64,000 nt of DNA from Enoplolaimus lenunculus. Lineage: Eukaryota > Nematoda > Enoplea > Enoplida > Thoracostomopsidae. The position numbers and the translations under genes are program-made. The stretch spans positions 62,001 to 126,000 of the forward strand of contig JASANG010002613.1 of assembly GCA_030248215.1 (NCBI GenBank). Reading direction: 5' to 3'. Each line of letters starts with the position of its first letter. Position 1 is the first letter of the stretch. Shown here piece after piece: positions 32,901 to 47,900 of this stretch. The notes below the pieces were generated by a model, which did no database searches, was not told where the DNA came from, and was given only the letters and a program-made list of their open reading frames with translations.

Positions 32901-35900
32901 ACCTTGCAATCCGCGAGGGCCTGGGCTTCCGTCGTCACCTTTGAGTCCCTGTTTTCCCTGAATTTTAAAAATGTGTGTGGTCATTAAAACTGTAATTTGA
33001 CTACGAATATTTTATGAAGTCTAAGGGTACTTTATACTATTAGTAGGTTCGTCATAGCTGGTCAGGATAACATTTTAGCCGTTTACACAGATATCGCCAT
33101 ATCAACTTTAATTATATTCTAGAAACATAAAAAACCCGTTTTACTTTCTGTTTAATTATTCTAGAATCAAGCAAACCTGGCCAAACCTAATTTTTCTTAA
33201 AAAGCGAGAACAGACGGATACAACTGTAACAGTGCAGCGTAAAACATTGCAGAATTTTTGCAGCAAATATAGCGACCATGAAAGAAAAAGACTATTGAAT
33301 AAAAGCGAAATCACGTACCTTTTCTCCGCGCGGACCTTGTAAACCAGTTTGACCTGTTATACCCTACAAACCAAAATTGCAACACACGTAATGAACTGAA
33401 AATAATTTTAAACAAAAAAATATAATTACTTTAGATTGCCTTATTAATGATTTAGTTGTTAGATACGCATTAATTTAGTTTTTTAAAATATCACATACTC
33501 AACATCAAACGCTATATATTAAAAGCCTACCTTGGCTCCTTGAGCACCGGTATGACCAGGTTCACCTTGTGGCCCAGGGATTCCCTGTAACAAAGCAGCA
33601 GACGAATAAGAGCTGATTTTGAAATATTTGTAATTATAGATTTTGTGTCCCTAAACTCCTTTGGTAAGTTCCACATACTTCAGCGATGTTTTTGAGCTAA
33701 AAATCTTTACAGAAACCTGGTAATTTTATCTTTTTACTAAGAAATTTTGATTGAGCCTTGATAGTACAATGCTAAGCTGTCAAATATTTACGCTCAGTTA
33801 CATGAAAAATGGGTGGATCATAATGAAGGCTAGTGATGCTCCGGCGTCAAGGCCTGCGCCTTCAAGGGGCCCTAGACGAGTTTGCCGAAAATTAGAAATA
33901 TATTTCGACCCACGTTTAATTATCAGTCATTTTTGTCGCGCTGCGACACGTATCGTTTTCCAGGAGTCAATTACGACAGTATTGCGTAAAAATCGTACAA
34001 CATACTACTTCTGGAATGAACAAGATAAAAAATACTGCATTTGCTGTGATTTCACGTGCAAAATACTGTACCTGCTTGCCATCAGGTCCTTGTGGGCCCT
34101 TGTTTCCTGGTGGTCCTCGGGTACCCTTAAAATAAGTAAAACTTTTATGTTAAATTCTAAAAAAATACATTCAAAATACAGGTATAGTTGTAAAAGTTTG
34201 TGAAAAATTTATTTTCTATCTTGTTCAAAAGTATAGCGCGCCACAGTTAGTATTGTCACTGCTCAGTATATGCCATGATTTATTGAGTTTTGGATAATAT
34301 TAACTTATGGAAAATATCTAATAACCTCGTTTACTGGTATACCGTATGTAACCAGGAAATATAAAATTCAGAGTTAATGTTAACTATTTCTAGCTAATTT
34401 TCTGATTGAACCACTTTCCTCTGTAAGTACAAAACAATTTACAATTAAATAAACATAATGAGCTGCAAAAAAGTTAGGCCAACTCACTATTGGTCCCGGG
34501 GGACCAGGCTTTCCACGATGCCCAATTTCGCCGGTTACTCCCTGTCCGTAAAACGAGAAATTATTTAGAAATGCAACAAAATAACTTCTTTGAAAACATA
34601 ACGATTACGAAAATCAAACATGCAGTGGCGGCCTATAGAGGGGGATAATTATTCTGCTGAATGTTCAGTTCAAACTGCCATTTTGTAGGCTTTCATCAGA
34701 ACCTCGAAACATATTTTTTTGTTTACTTTTATAATTTTTGAGCTTTGTCGACATCAGTAATGTATATAGCGACCCAGAGTTCCTATGGAATCCTGATTCC
34801 AGGTTAAATTCAATCAAAATTTCGTTCTGATTTCGACTACAGTCGAGTGTGATTCAGGTGCCAAACTTCGGGTATTTTCGGTTAAGTGCCACCTTCTTCA
34901 TAGATTATTTTTAGTTTGAAGTGCAATGTATCACACATTAATTGGTTGGCTAACACAGTGTTGAAAAAGCCATCTAAGGGTTGCTCTCTGCTCGTCGTAT
35001 GGCGTCGACCGTGACCGTCCGTCACCCGTCCGGAGCCGTTCGTCGCTGTCCGGTTCCGAGCGGTATCCTACGTCAGTTACTCACGTACCATGCTGTATGG
35101 AAACGGATGGTAGACGGACGATTCCGGACGTCAGATGTATAGCACCACCCTAATTGTGTAAACATAAAATAGAGCTGAAAACTGATACGGAGCATAAACT
35201 GTGTGTGAAATTGGTTTTTCGCAATTCAAAAAACTTAGGCATGTTATAGAAAAATCTATGCTTAAATTTGTGTTTTACTCCAGTTCCGGCAAGAAAATTG
35301 AATGCATACTCCGATTTCGACCTATCTTGCCTACTTTAGTGACCCGAATAAGAGGAGGTAATAAGAGGAGGGGTCTCCATTTTGGATCCCAATTAGTAGG
35401 ATTCCGTATCCCTAATAAAAGTTCGTAAGCGGATGGAGTCCCTAAACTCTAATTAGAGTCCATAAATGTCAAATAACCATAAACTTAGTTTTTGAAAGTC
35501 CATTCCTAAGTATAACCTTGCATTATCGATCAAGCTATTGGCAGACAAATAAACGTTTAATTCAACGGATGGTTGTAGTACCGGGCATATATCAGTAACG
35601 AAGGGTGGCGGAGTGTGGCCTAAAAATAAATAACAGTTCGAAACCGAATAACAGGGGGTACCCTCTGGAGAGGCCAAATAAATATCAGTTTCCTCTTATT
35701 CGGGTCACTAAAGTACTCCGATTTCGACCAAATTTCATTGTGGTTGGAACCTGGCGGCAATTAGTATTTCCGTTGCGTATCAAAATTCGATATTTTTCGC
35801 TATTTGGTTCCGGTATTAAAAAGAAGTTTTCGGTGTTAATAATTTTGAGTTTCAAAACTTAAAGTTAAACTTTTGCGCCAAATTTTGTATATCAAAACTG

Positions 35901-38900
35901 GTAAAAACCAAAGCACCACAATGTAGAAATTCAAGATTTCACATAAATTTCTAAAATTGTATTAGTGTTGCACATAAATTTAATTGGCAAAACGTTGGAG
36001 TCAATGTTATAATCATACTATCACATTACCATCGGTCCCGGCAGCCCAGGGTCACCTGGTACGCCTTGTTCACCTGGATCACCCTAAAATTAAATTATAT
36101 ATATTTTTTCGGGTTTCATACCAGCTCAACAACTAATAAATTATGTGCGGATATAGTAAAATAAGATTTATTCCAGCACAACATTGGTATAGCCAGTTTT
36201 TTTATTTCTGTAACTGATACATACTACCCAAAACTTGTTGAAGTAAATTTTTTAAAACTCTTTATCATTAACTTTCAAAACAAACCATTATGTAAAAAAT
36301 GAACACCGGACAATATTGCACATTACCACTATCATCATTAAAGCTAGGTTGTTTGCCGATGAGTGATTAGTAAATCAAAACATTCTCGTCTGTACAAAAT
36401 CGTTGGAGTTAAGACCTTAAGCGCCCATAGATCGCACATTTCATTACGGTTTTGTCACAATTTGTCTTAAGACATCTTTCACAAAACTGTAAACATACCT
36501 ATTGTTCCATGCCAAAGAATAATATTACCTCTTTAGGAACGCGAAAAATGTAAACAAATGAAATACTATATATTGTTGCTGCCTTTCAAAATGCCACAAT
36601 TATTTTTCGATTTAACAGCACATTTCAGGAGTGTAATACTTATTTTTCACTCGTACGGTAAAAACAATTAAAAATTCAAGTTTTCTACATTATCTGGGTT
36701 CAAATTTGTTGTGAAAATCTTACGCGGGCAAAGAATCGCATATTTTACATGCGCTTTCAAATTCTTTACCTGCGGGTATTCCCGCGCCCAAATGCTCTTA
36801 CCCGTACCCGCGTTACCCACAGGGAACCGTGGGTTGCGTGCAGCTCTGGATGACATCCCAGTAATATTCTTAAGATGTTCACTGGAACCCCAGACGTCCC
36901 TGTTCTTTCGTACCTGGCCCTTGTCGCAATGTATATATCTAACTAACCTGTGCAACCTAACACATTCTGTTCGTTGTAATTTTACCGAACACAGTGGAAA
37001 AATGAATAAATAACTCGATATTCTAATATTTCTTACTAAGGTAAAAGTTGAATAGGAATTGTGTGAGTAGTGAGTGTGTACTTCCATTTTGAAGCATATT
37101 GATCAGAAGCGTATATATACAAGGAAATGGATAGAAGGGAATATATGTTCTCCCAAAAATTCAATAGAGAGATAAAGAGAAGCGCTTTTAGAATATTTAG
37201 AAAAACATTTTCAATTCCATAGTTTAAAAAGTTTTATTTAATGAGATTATACCCTTCCGACTGAACTCTTAGCTACGCTCTTGATATTGATTTGCATATT
37301 GTATTTTGATCGGACTAACCAGCTCTCCTTGCGGTCCACGAAGACCTTCTTCTCCTGGCTCACCTTGATCACCCTATTTATGAATAATATTTTGATTAGT
37401 ATTCATATCTGCAACCAGGGACTCAAACGGATTGTAAAAACGTTGGAAACGGAAAACGGATATTTAAAGTACAAAAGTTTTAAACATGTTTTATGATTCT
37501 ACCAAAGTAAAGGAAAACATGCAAATTAGAATTAACTAAAAGCAGGAAACGAAATTTTCTGTATTTTTATAACGGAAACGGACACCAATTTTTAGAGGAA
37601 ACGGACGTTCGATTGCACCATGTCAGCAACCTATTGTTAATTTAAAACTTATAACCTTAAATTTTTTTATGGTACGTCAGGCAGTTGAAATATAGTTGAA
37701 AATGTTATGATTTATAGAAGATTTTAGATACATATCATAAAATGACACTAGTTTATGCTTCAGCACTAAATTTCTGAAGGCAGTTTTTTCGTTGAAAATT
37801 GGACAAACTGGTCAAAAGCAAAACCTAAATTTGAAACGGCGCGCTGCTCTGCTTCATCTCAACTGTAATCAATACCACATTTTAATGCATCGTCCACTTT
37901 ATCGTGTGCTCTGCTTGTGGAAATTGGCGACGCCTATTTCTAACTCGAGATTGAAAAAACCTTAGGAAAGAGAAATTGAGTTTCAAAAATGTTTCAATTT
38001 CCTTCATCAGTCGATTTTCTAAACTCGAATGGTTAATTGATACCATAAATTTGGACTCAAATTAGTAAAGCGAAAACGAAAATAGATTAAAAAAGAAATA
38101 GAAACATTTCGCAGATTCAATTTCACCGCTGCTCTGCTTCATCTCAACTGTAATCAATACCACATTTTAATGCATCGTCCACTTTATCGTGTGCTCTGCT
38201 TGTGGAAATTGGCGACGCCTATTTCTAACTCGAGATTGAAAAAACCTTAGGAAAGAGAAATTGAGTTTCAAAAATGTTTCAATTTCCTTCATCAGTCGAT
38301 TTTCTAAACTCGAATGGTTAATTGATACCATAAATTTGGACTCAAATTAGTAAAGCGAAAACGAAAATAGATTAAAAAAGAAATAGAAACATTTCGCAGA
38401 TTCAATTTCACATTGCGGTTGAGGCTTTAATTACCTATAGAAAAATTGAAGAGGTAACAAAATTTTGAGAAACAAAATGATATTGTCCCTATTTAAAATT
38501 ACTTTAAACAGTGCATTTGCGATTCCCTCATATTGAAATGAGTGCCGCCTACCGGAAAACATACACTCCATACCTAAGTTTGTCCCAATTTCAGTTGAGA
38601 ACCGTTGTATACTGGATGATACTTTGTGGGGTGTGTAGTATAAGAATATTCCTTTGCCTCAGCCTTAACCTAAGCCTCGGTGTAAGAGTAAGCCTATAAC
38701 TAGGCAGGTGTTTCATCGATCAATGTTACTTTGAGGGACGTGTAGTTTAAGTATATACCTTATAACTACGTAAGCCTTTCATCGGTCATTACCATTTGAT
38801 TTTGAAAACTGTTTCAATTTCCCACTGCCATGGATTTTTATTTCGCTAGTAGTAAACTGATAATCAAAAACTGCATTGCAATTCCGTGTACGTTCTACAA

Positions 38901-41900
38901 AATGTTTCAATTTACCACTTGATCAAATTCTGTTTCTTCAATTTCCCTTTGCCAAGGTTTTTAGAAACGCGAATTGGAAATAGGCGTCGCCAATTTCCAC
39001 ACACAGGGCAAGCAATAACGTGGACGAGGCGTAAACTAAGTGTCCAAATTTTAAATTTAACGAATATTAAAGAAAATTTAGTAATCACTATAAAGGGGCT
39101 TTGCGCACAATATCAAAGACACTTTAAACATACGAACGTAAATTTACATTAAACAATTGCTAAAGCCACGTAAGTATTTGTCTTTTTTGCATAATTTATC
39201 AGTTTCGCTGAGTAGTCCGTGTCTCAAGCTAAGCATGCCCGATACAATGACTTTTTGAACGTTTATATATAGACTAAACGTTTTAGTAACAATCTAAAAC
39301 ATAAGAAAAACTTACCTTGGGTCCTGTGGGTCCACGTGGACCAACCTCGCCTTTTCGCCCGGGAAATCCCTAAATGATGCAAAAAATTCACTTTTCCTTT
39401 AGATAATATAGTCGCTGTTTGTCTAAATTTTTAAAGCAACGAACGAACATTAAATCACATAGTTGTTTACTGAAAACTAATATTTATTTTTAGATAATTT
39501 AACGTGCACCCAAAATTTTTCATTTTATTCTACCAACATTCTACCAATTGCCAATGTTACTTCGAATTGCTTACAGTAACATAGGAATATTGTTAAGCCT
39601 ATTAAGCGTAATCCAACGCTCAAACCTCAGCGTAAGGATAAAAGCCTATAACTAAGCCAAAGCGCAAAGTTAGTCCAAACCTTAAGCGTACTCTAGTCTG
39701 CAAAAAATGGTTCGCTTCTCAAAGTAATATGGGCCCTTAAATTGTACAGTTATTATTAATTGTGCTCAGTTATTACTTGACGGCCAGGTCTTCCAGGATC
39801 TCCCTTCTTTCCACGATCTCCATGAGGACCCTAAAACATTGAAAAACTTATCGACTGTTCTAGATGCCAAGTCGAAGCTAAAGATGCATAGAACAAATAT
39901 AAAAAAAACTAACAGGCGTTAGACGTTCACTCGTTTATGCTTAAGATTAGGCTTAGGTTTACATTTCAGTTTAATCCTCTTGATTTTATTCGGAACTTGT
40001 TCACACATTGGGTAATCGAAAACTGGTATTACTAAAGTTGTTAAAATTCAGAACACGGGGCACTATCTCTCAATACAATTCCAGGTTACACGGATACTTT
40101 AAAGTATATTAAAAATAGCGCAATAACAAAGTGTAAAATTTAGAATATGAGAAATTAAGTGTTTTTCCTCTATGAATTAATCGCAAAACAACTTACGGTT
40201 GGCCCGTGTCCACCTGGTAGTCCTTTAGCTCCTTGACCGCCTGGATCGCCCTACAGATCAAAAACAAATGTTACGAAATCAGCTTAAATGCTTTGACCGC
40301 TTGTATACTTGTATAGTTGCAACTAAACCTACGTAAATTGTAATCGAACACAAGTACCAGAAATGGGCTATACCATAACAACAATATTGTTTTGTACCGC
40401 CATAGCAGACAAGTGGGTGGACATTTTTTACAGTAGCGTGGACAGTATAACGTAAGAGTGTTTTAGTCCTTTGCCACTGTCCAAGCTTTATTACAACGAC
40501 AGATCTTTAACGTTTAGTTGACGCATTACCCGAGTCCGCGTTTTGCAATGCAGCTTTGAATTAAGCTTCAAACTAATAGAACAAAATTCAGTCAAATATG
40601 ACTCAAGTTCAGTTTTCAAAATTGTCATAAAACACTTTTGTTTCTGTCTAAAGTGACGGATCACATCATAGTAGGAAATAACTGTTGTGTTAGCAGCTTA
40701 CATCTATTCCATTGGTTCCAGGATCACCTGCTGGACCGTCAACGCCTATTTGCCCCTTAAACGTTAATTTTTGCTTTTCAATCACAACCAAATTTGTCAT
40801 ATTTGTAAAATTTCACATACTCGAAACGTGCTATTTTTATTGTTCAACACCGTGAATTGATCTACCCGCAAACAAGAGAGTGATTACACGTTCGGTAAAC
40901 AAATTAAGGGTCTTGTTATATATTATACAAGAAGGGGTTTCATACAACTTTTGAGAAAAATCACAATTTGAGGTTTACCTCTAACCATTCCGTGAACCAC
41001 GCTCGCTCGCAAACGTTTCTATGATGCATTACACTGCAAAATATGGTGAGTCAAATTGACTCTCTCCGAAATAGGCTCTACGGGACTACGCAAACTGAGC
41101 CAAAATTCGACTCCAATAGAATTAAATTTGACTCGCTCAATCGCACGTTTGACTCTGGCGGAGCCAAATTTTGACTCAGTTTGTGTAGTCCCGTAGAGCC
41201 TATTTCGGAGGGAGTCAATTTGACTCACCATTTTTTCAAGTGTACATTCAGTGGTTCGACACAAAAAACGTTGTAATCAAACACGTGACAATGTATACAA
41301 CAGGGCGACACAGTAGTGTAAGCATATTTCTAAGCCTAAGCCGAAGCCTAAGCCTAATCAACAAAATAGTTTAAAGCTTCAGCTTACTCTATTCCAGACC
41401 CATAGAAAAACATTTTGCCCCTGATCTTTACATTCACCCAAACACGTAACTAGGAAACCTTTCTTACAATCGTGACCTTACGATTTTCTGATAAAGTTTT
41501 ACAGTAATTTAAAACAATCACTTACATCGAGACCAGGCATGCCTTGTGGTCCCACGGGCCCTGGAGGTCCCGGAGCGCCCTGAAATAGTAGAAAAAGTCG
41601 AAAAGTTGAGTTTTGAAATCAGCGTATTACCAGTGCTCAAGCCCATAATTTTTGTAATCTGAAAACACAATCATCAACGATTAAACAATGCCTCGCAGTT
41701 CGCGTTATTGTTCTGTTTGTGGGCTTCACATTGGAGTATTCATTAGGCGCGGACACCGGTCAAGACCCCTTTAACCGGGTTTAATACTGAAATGTTGTGT
41801 TATGGTTTAATTCTGATATGAAGTATGGTTTCTTTGCTCGTTTCGCATGCGAGTTTTTTAATTATTATGTTCTACATCCTTTTTCACAAATTTCTAGATC

Positions 41901-44900
41901 TGCCACTGAGTTCCATTAGCGCCAGAAAAAAAAATTGCATATCTAAAGCGTATATAATTTCACGTCTCCGCAATTTAACCAATTGGACGTTAATAGTACC
42001 TCTGCTTAGCATTATGTATTAAGCACAACCAGTTATTGTACCTTGCGCGCTTGTTGTCCTGCTGCTCCTGGTGCACCAGGCGGACCAGTTTCGCCCTAAA
42101 AACCTTATTGTTCCTGGTTAAACTGGCAGCATCTATACTTTTTGACCATTTCAATGCAGTGTAACAGCGTCCAGTGCCGTCCAGCACCAAACGGCAATGC
42201 AGGAAAACTGCCGCATGACCATGGTGCCGCATAAAACAATTTGCAAAAAAATTCATTTGCGGCGGCAGGACGGCATTGCACGAGAAGCTAAGCATCACCC
42301 TAACATATTTTGGTAGCAATCTAAGTTCAGCGGGTTATATTCAGTCTAAAAATTTAGGGAGGCGACATAAGCACGATTTTTAAGTAAATATTGGGACTAC
42401 TTTACTTTTGTATATTTGCGGTAAATACGTCAGGACGCTTAAGGTATCTGTTAATTCCTCGCAAACAGCAAGAATATTAGCATCTCTGTATATCACCAGT
42501 TGATGCTGAATGTACGACAATTCGTCACTCGACAACTTATCGCCCCACAGTGTTATAACACTATGCATAATCCGAAACATAATACTAAGCTTAAGCTTAA
42601 GCCTAACCGTTAAATGTTCGGCGAAAAATTGCCGAGTTGACCAGACTTTGAATTAACAAGTTGTCGGCCGGCTAGTCGTCGGGTGGCGAATTGTGGTGAT
42701 ACCATTGGCGCTATATGTGAAACACGTTTAAAGACACATCGTAGATTTTGAGTAGCTAAATTCAATTGACCAATCATAAAGTAAATGTCGTTAGTTTCAC
42801 CAAGAGTGCATGATATCATTTAACAAGAGTATGCAACTGGGTACATTCTATGTAGAAAAAATGTACCCAGCGCGCGTTGCATTTTTGGCTAACCCTCCCC
42901 CCCCCCGTATTTGGGAGGGGGGTCAAAATCTCTGTCGATGTTGAAATTCATGTGCTATTGTATATACTAAAATGTGGTCCGATTTTATTTTCGGTGTTGG
43001 GTGGCGGATACACGTGTAAAATGAACGTAAAATTGACCCCCCAAAATGGGGGGTTGGCCAAAAACGCAACGCGTGCCGGTAAATTCTTTAATACACAGAA
43101 TGTACCCACTTGCACACTCTTGTTAAAGTGATCATCCACTCTTGGTTTTACCCACGACTGAAAAAATTGTGATAAAAATTTGACCAATCACAGTTAAATA
43201 ATGCGTCTTTATTTTCACCCGCGGCTGAAAAAAATTGTGATAAAAATTTGACCAATCACAGTTAAATAATGCGTCTTTATTTTCACCCGCGGCTGAAAAA
43301 ATTGTGATAAAAATTTGACCAATCACAGTTAAATAATGCGTCTTTATTTTGACCCGCGGCTGAAAAAATTGTGATAAAAATTTGACCAATAACAGTTAAA
43401 TAATGCGTCTTTATTTACACCCGCGGCTGAAAAAAATTGTGATAAAAATTTGACCAATCACAGTTAAATAATGCGTCTTATTTTCACCCGCGGCTGAAAA
43501 AAATTGTGATAAAATGTCAAAAAAGCAGCCGAATTCATCTCAATTGGTGGCCTAACTTGACTTTAATACTTATATGCAGCGGGATAACATACACTGTAAG
43601 GTATGAAAAAGTTCATAGATTCCTTCAGCAGTTTATTGAGTCATATTAAATGGACAGCGAACACTTTTATAACTCACCGGAGGTCCTGGCAATCCAGGAG
43701 GCCCGCTGGACCCAGGATCACCCTGAAGCTTTTTGTAAAATTATAATTAATAAAATCACACACTTCAACGCAGTTTCACCAAGTTACAAATTGCTTTGAA
43801 ACAAGATAAATCACGGAAAAGAGCATAACAAAACGTACTGTCTTAGCTATTCGACCGGACTCAAAAAAATAACAAAAAACCGAAACAATCTTGTCTCACA
43901 GGCTTAGGTGTAGGCTTGGATTTAATCACAGTTTCAGGAAGAGACTTACCTAAGCAAGCCTAAACGGAAGGGTAGAATCTTTAACCAAGCCTTTGTCTAA
44001 CTCTAAGTTCTAACTTTTAATGTGGAAGAAGGTGTGCAAGAGCCAAGTTTAAACCCTCAATGCAAACTCTTTTTAGCGTTTGTCAAAACGCTATTCTTAA
44101 TCATCAATATATGACCTTCTTCTTTCAAAACACGAAAAGCGTTTTGCATTTTTGACACAATTCCTCGTTAAATGCCAGTCATTTAAAATTTAAACAAGAT
44201 TCTTTCAAACGATTTGAGGAAAACTTTGTTGTACACTATGAACAAACTAACATTCGTTCCCTTTGGACCTTGTTCTCCACCATGTCCTAGATAACCCTGC
44301 AAAATAAGAATTAAACACTATTTTGGCAAATATTTTTGCTAGATTTTTTCGTGTGAAATAGTATTTTCAGGTGTGTATAAAATATATCGCAAGGCTTAGG
44401 TTTAGAATAAACTACAGCAACTAAAACCAAACATTTCCGCTCATTGTGCGCCGTTCTAACTATCAGTGGATGGCCTGCTGTAGATGAGATAGCGTGTAAT
44501 GGTTAACAAGTGTATACTTCCAAACTTATACTTACACTAGTTAACCTTACGTTACTATTCAATTTTCTTTGTTTAAGCTCACCTTAATATGTGTCAAACA
44601 ATGTACGCTTTGTGCAAATTGGAACACATCTTAATGTCAAGTTAACAAAGAAAGTTGCGGTAAGGTAGCGTTAACAAGTGTACAATTATAAACTTGTACC
44701 CTTTTATATTGATCCCAACACTCGTACTAACTAGAATTAAATTATCTGTTTTAAATTGGCTCTTACTTGAAGACAGCAGCAGATAGAAATATACCTTTAA
44801 AGAACTTCATGTTAAATAATAGTGTAATAACATATTCAATATCTTAGCTGCTGTTTAGTTTTGGTTAAAAAATCAAGAGTCGATGATGACCTTTCGAACA

Positions 44901-47900
44901 AGTGTACGTTCTTTGCTACTCAGAATGCACCCAATTGCATACTCTTGTTCAAGTATTTTCGTCCACACTGCCTTGGTAAAATTTAAGTACAACTCTGACC
45001 GTTTAAAACGCGTATGAACTATTAATGATATTTGGTACACGTACCGGTGGACCAACATTGCCAGCGTAACCTGGCGGACCCTGAAAAGAGTAATAACTTG
45101 AACAAATACTTTCGAATGCTTTTTGAACCGGAATGAATCTAAGATAATTCGTCGCCCGACAACTTGTCATCAACAGTGCTTGAAAGCCTATGAATAAATC
45201 TTACAATAATCCTAATCGTAATCGTAAGTCTAAAGCTTATGGATAATGATGGACGACGAAATGTCGCGATACCAACCGGAATATACTGTATTTGACGTGG
45301 GGGAACCCAAAAGATATCGGATCAGTCTCTTGATTTCAATATATACATGAACACCTGGGTTTAAAGCTAAATTCTCCATTGCACTTTCAGCATTATAAGT
45401 CGAATCGCTGTGTGTTTTAATTAAATTGGTTATTGTAATTCTGTGGTTTGCTTATTAAATATTTACAGTGGCAACTGTCAGGATTATGTCATACAAAAAA
45501 TCACATAAACATTTGGAGGAAAATTGTATCTTTGCGGACCCATAGCCAGAGAATAACAGAAGGATGTCCGCTTCCTGGAAACGTGTTAGCCCCGCTTGTA
45601 ACTAAAGTAAATTTGGGCGCATGCCCTGCACAAAGGCTGCACCCAGCATGTTGAGCTGGTTATCAGCTTGAACAGTTCAGAACGCAATGACAGTTTTAAA
45701 ACGTACAAATACTAATGACGAAATGAAAACGTTATAATTGAAACCGATTGACGTATAATTATTTTTTAATAAACGCGAAGTAACTTTTATTTTCGCTATT
45801 CAAATAAAAATTGAACCTTTAACAATGTACAAATATTAAGTTTCGGCGGCTTTTGAATTTAGATGACGTATACTCAAACACTTACCGGGTATCCAATCAA
45901 GCCTGCGAATCCCTGAAATTGTTGAAAACAAATACATTAAATGTTTTTGCATTAATTTTTAATATAATTAACCTAAAATTTCAAAACACAAAAAGTATAT
46001 TGCTTTGTGGGCGTTTCATCGATTTATAAGAAAGTAAATGTAATTACAACCCAGAGTCAAACTATACCTAAACTTAACAATTGAATGTAAAAAATGTAAA
46101 TTCGAAAAAATTGAACTTAACTTTATACGTTTTCGCATTAATTTTAAATATCAAAATATTTGCTAAAACCTAAAATTTCAAAACACAAAAAGTATCTTGC
46201 TTTGTTGGCGTTTCAACGATTTACAAGAAAATAAATATAATTCCCCTTTAGAATTAAACTGGAATTACATATAATAAATTTAAATTTGAAAAATTCAACT
46301 AACTTATAAGTGTAGTTTTAGGTAACTGTTCAAATGCCTAGTGCATCTATTATCAGAAGACAATAGAATTTCAAAAAAGTAGCCGGATGATGAACCGTTT
46401 GCGGAAAACTGCAATAAATTATAGGAGCTTTACTTTTAAAATTGATAAAATATATTTGAACATTTTCTATTTATAATAATTGAAAAATTTTGTATTAAAA
46501 TCGGTAGTAAAATTGAAAATTTTCCATCAATACCTGTTGTCAGCATGTAATATGTACAACCCAATTTGATAAATACCAGTTAATATTGTAAAACTTGAAA
46601 CTAGCATATTGGCTAACGAAACCCATAAGTTATAAGCAACTTATAAAACATTTAAATTTTAAATTTTTTAATATAAGTAACCCAGTTTACTTTTGTACTC
46701 ACCCGTGGAGCCGTCTTAGTTGCGAATACTGGTTGCAGAAGAGCTGTAAAATAGGATTTTATAATAGTAAATTTTGCCGTCCGCAAGTTGATCAGGTTGT
46801 CTTAAAATATTTATTATTAGGGTTCATCCTAACTATTTTATAAAATTTGTGATCAGGGACGGAAACAAGGTAAAAAGATATCTTTTAAATTTACTAGGTT
46901 GTATCATTTGTTACCCCCGTTTGCCTCGGTATCAATTGTTTTAACCACGGTTTTAGGAAAATCTTTGTTTTAATACGTCCGCCGAACGTATTGAAGTTTG
47001 CATCTGTTCATTAGAGAATAAAATGTGCAACATTTTTTCATTTTAAATTTTTTAAGAAATTACAAAGGCGAATATTTATTTTCAAAAATTGTGTTTCAGA
47101 ATTTGCCTATAGTATGCTGGTCGAAGATAAACCGATTGTAAATTAGTTCAAATTCAATTAAAAAGTTTTAAAATTATAACCAAATTCATCTCCGCTTTCG
47201 CTGTAATCGTTCGGTATACCATGATCAAATCAGTTCTTTGAGATTTTTATAAATTATTTAATATCATAGCTTAAAAAGCCATTGTAACGTTTTTGTTCAA
47301 ATATTTCAGAATGCTATATATACGTAAACGTTTTGTTTTTGACACAAAGTCTTACAGAATCCGTTTCGTCTTTCAGTGTTTTAGTAATTTTTAATTTTTT
47401 ATTCGATCATAACGTTTAGTAAATTAAAAATATTTAAATGTGGCATTGTAACATGCGGGGTTTGGCAATGTGGTTTTAATAATTTGTTTCTGCTAAAGAC
47501 ATTAATTTGATAATAGATACAAGATATATTTTCTGAGAATCAATAGGGCAGCCGGATGAATGTATTAGAGACCGTGTGCTATACATTTTGAAGTACATTT
47601 CTGTGATGTAAATAAATATGTCAGCTTTGTTTACACCCAAAATATAAATGCATGCAATATTGGCGCGATCCGTATAGTCGAAATCTTGGGTAGATCGAGA
47701 ATTGGACAAAATTCTTTTGTGAAACATATCAACCTTATACCACATCCAATTGCGCAGCACGGCAGATCCAAAAACGAAGGAGGTATCTATGAAGAAAATA
47801 ATTACGTGAGCGAGGTGAGCGTTATGCTAAACGCAGGCATCAAATCTTGGCACAAAGTTTTGGTTTTCAAAGTCTGCCAGCCGGATTATAGCCACATCAT

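Noticed and set aside
33751-34203. 150-codon plus-strand frame
   Set aside because: It overlaps gene B exon 16 in antisense and otherwise has no recognisable domain; composition looks random.
35453-35677. Similar short minus-strand frames here and at 60364-60558
   Set aside because: Both lie inside copies of the same MITE family; their similarity reflects the repeat and not a conserved protein.
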